The position numbers were made by a program, and so were the translations under genes. A DNA stretch of 5,320 bases from Hyphomicrobium_A sp964622715. GTDB lineage: Bacteria > Pseudomonadota > Alphaproteobacteria > Rhizobiales > Hyphomicrobiaceae. The notes beneath the pieces are model-generated. The model did not search any database. It was given only the letters and a program-made list of their open reading frames with translations, and was not told the origin of the DNA. The stretch spans positions 1 through 5,320 of the forward strand of contig CAZURR010000123.1 in assembly GCA_964622715.1 (NCBI GenBank), written 5' to 3'. Shown here piece by piece: positions 4,976 to 5,320 of this stretch (positions are counted from its first letter, which is position 1; every line of letters starts with the position of its first letter).

Positions 4976-5185
4976 ATGGCTGGACGGAAAAAGAGCGGTC
5001 GGCCCTGCGGGGCTCGCACCAGGGCAGGGCACCCTTGCAAGAGAAAGGGGCTGGCGAACGGCAAATGCGAAAATCATGGCGGCAAGAGCACAGGACCTCG
5101 GACCGAGGAAGGTCGTCGGCGCAGTCGCGAAGCGCTGCAAAAATGGTGGGACCGCTGGCGGCAACAGCAATCCGCTAACTCCTAA
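4976..5185 (+). CDS. HGGxSTG-type small cysteine-rich protein
   Basis: A 69-residue basic protein of the HGGxSTG group found in phages and integrated elements, with no established function. It shows the two family signatures: C12-x9-C22-x9-C32-x2-H35 with T and G between the first cysteines (CGARTRAGHPCKRKGLANGKCENH), probably one zinc-binding site, and directly after it HGGKSTGPRTEEG (35-47). The tail REALQKWWDRWRQQQ is predicted helical and basic. ATG 4976 is chosen because GAGGAG (4964-4969) stands six bases before it; upstream in-frame starts at 4955 and 4901 add residues without family support. It follows the XRE gene by 68 bp in the same direction and may share its transcript. A nucleic-acid-binding role is plausible from the charge and Cys/His pattern, but that is inference. 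Confidence 0.85.
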   Translation: MAGRKKSGRPCGARTRAGHPCKRKGLANGKCENHGGKSTGPRTEEGRRRSREALQKWWDRWRQQQSANS

Positions 5186-5258
5186 ATCACAGTGGGGAAA
5201 GTGGGCGCGGGCGCGCCAGCCAAGACTCCTCGATCGGAACGCGGACGCCATCGTGGCA

Positions 5259-5314
5259 ATGTCCGCTTTCGGGGGTAAAGCGGACATGCCTAACGCGCAC
5301 TCCAATGTCCGCTT
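5259..5314. repeat. Dispersed Bradyrhizobiaceae-type palindromic repeat
   Basis: ATGTCCGCTTT (5259-5269) and AAAGCGGACAT (5277-5287) are perfect 11-bp inverted repeats around CGGGGGT, and AATGTCCGCTT recurs at 5304-5314, giving a third half-unit. Read on the minus strand the palindrome gives the peptide MSALPPKADI, which I remember from many spurious hypothetical proteins in Bradyrhizobium and relatives, so this is an abundant intergenic repeat, not a gene. There is no T-tract, so it is not a standard terminator. The 5186-5258 gap before it holds nothing I recognise. Confidence 0.75.
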
Positions 5315-5320
5315 ATGACC

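Larger units (their letters stand above)
56..5185. mobile_element. Putative tRNA-Phe-linked integrated element, replication/control module
   Basis: From the tRNA 3' end to the HGGxSTG gene all supported genes lie on one strand and have an accessory character: AlpA-like excisionase type, Toprim primase, DUF3987-like primase-helicase, XRE regulator, HGGxSTG protein and two unknowns. This matches the core of small integrated elements of Alphaproteobacteria. The left limit is set at the tRNA end. The right limit is arbitrary: it is the last element-like gene before the dispersed repeat at 5259, and no copy of the tRNA 3' end was found there. No integrase, relaxase, portal, capsid or terminase gene is visible, so the element may continue beyond the window, may depend on a recombinase encoded elsewhere, or may be a remnant. 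Confidence 0.45.

Noticed and set aside
4741..5178. 145-codon ORF across the XRE and HGGxSTG genes
   Set aside because: It is a shadow frame of two genes with clear domains and good ribosome sites, and has no domain of its own.
4904..5305. 133-codon minus-strand ORF containing MSALPPKADI
   Set aside because: It reads through the dispersed palindromic repeat and is antisense to the HGGxSTG gene; this is a common spurious ORF type.

Overview
The window looks like alphaproteobacterial DNA of the Bradyrhizobium/Rhodopseudomonas/Afipia type. This rests on the GC-rich composition, a tRNA-Phe 3' end of alphaproteobacterial form, and an intergenic repeat at the right edge whose minus-strand translation contains the peptide MSALPPKADI, which I recall from many spurious ORFs of Bradyrhizobiaceae genomes. 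The genus is an inference; I could not run a search.

Layout, all supported genes on the plus strand: (1) 1-55, 3' part of a tRNA-Phe(GAA) gene, a classic integration site. (2) 56-190, a control region with a possible promoter, a GTGTGCACAC palindrome, a 9-bp direct repeat and a perfect 10-bp inverted repeat. (3) 191-1271, two unrecognised genes: a proline-rich protein with a basic, winged-helix-like C-terminus, and a protein made of two copies of a Myb/SANT-like unit. (4) 1372-1623, an AlpA/excisionase-type DNA-binding protein. (5) 1810-4060, a replication pair: a Toprim primase-like protein overlapping a DUF3987-like primase-helicase ATPase. (6) 4061-4571, a region with six GCGCGAAAAG-type repeats in two opposed groups, plus two doubtful small ORFs. 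(7) 4572-5185, an XRE-like regulator and a small Cys-rich HGGxSTG protein. (8) 5259-5314, the dispersed chromosomal-type repeat.

The gene set (AlpA-like factor, Toprim primase, DUF3987-like ATPase, XRE regulator, HGGxSTG protein, next to a tRNA 3' end) is that of the replication and control module of an integrated element: a satellite, an integrative plasmid-like island or a remnant. No integrase, relaxase, capsid or packaging gene is visible, and no second copy of the tRNA 3' end was found, so the far border and the recombinase are either outside the window or lost. A working model is that the AlpA-like protein promotes excision or early expression, the primase and ATPase replicate the excised circle, the repeat array behind the ATPase gene is its origin or copy-control site, and the XRE protein represses the module. 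The model is inference; gene identities vary in strength as scored.
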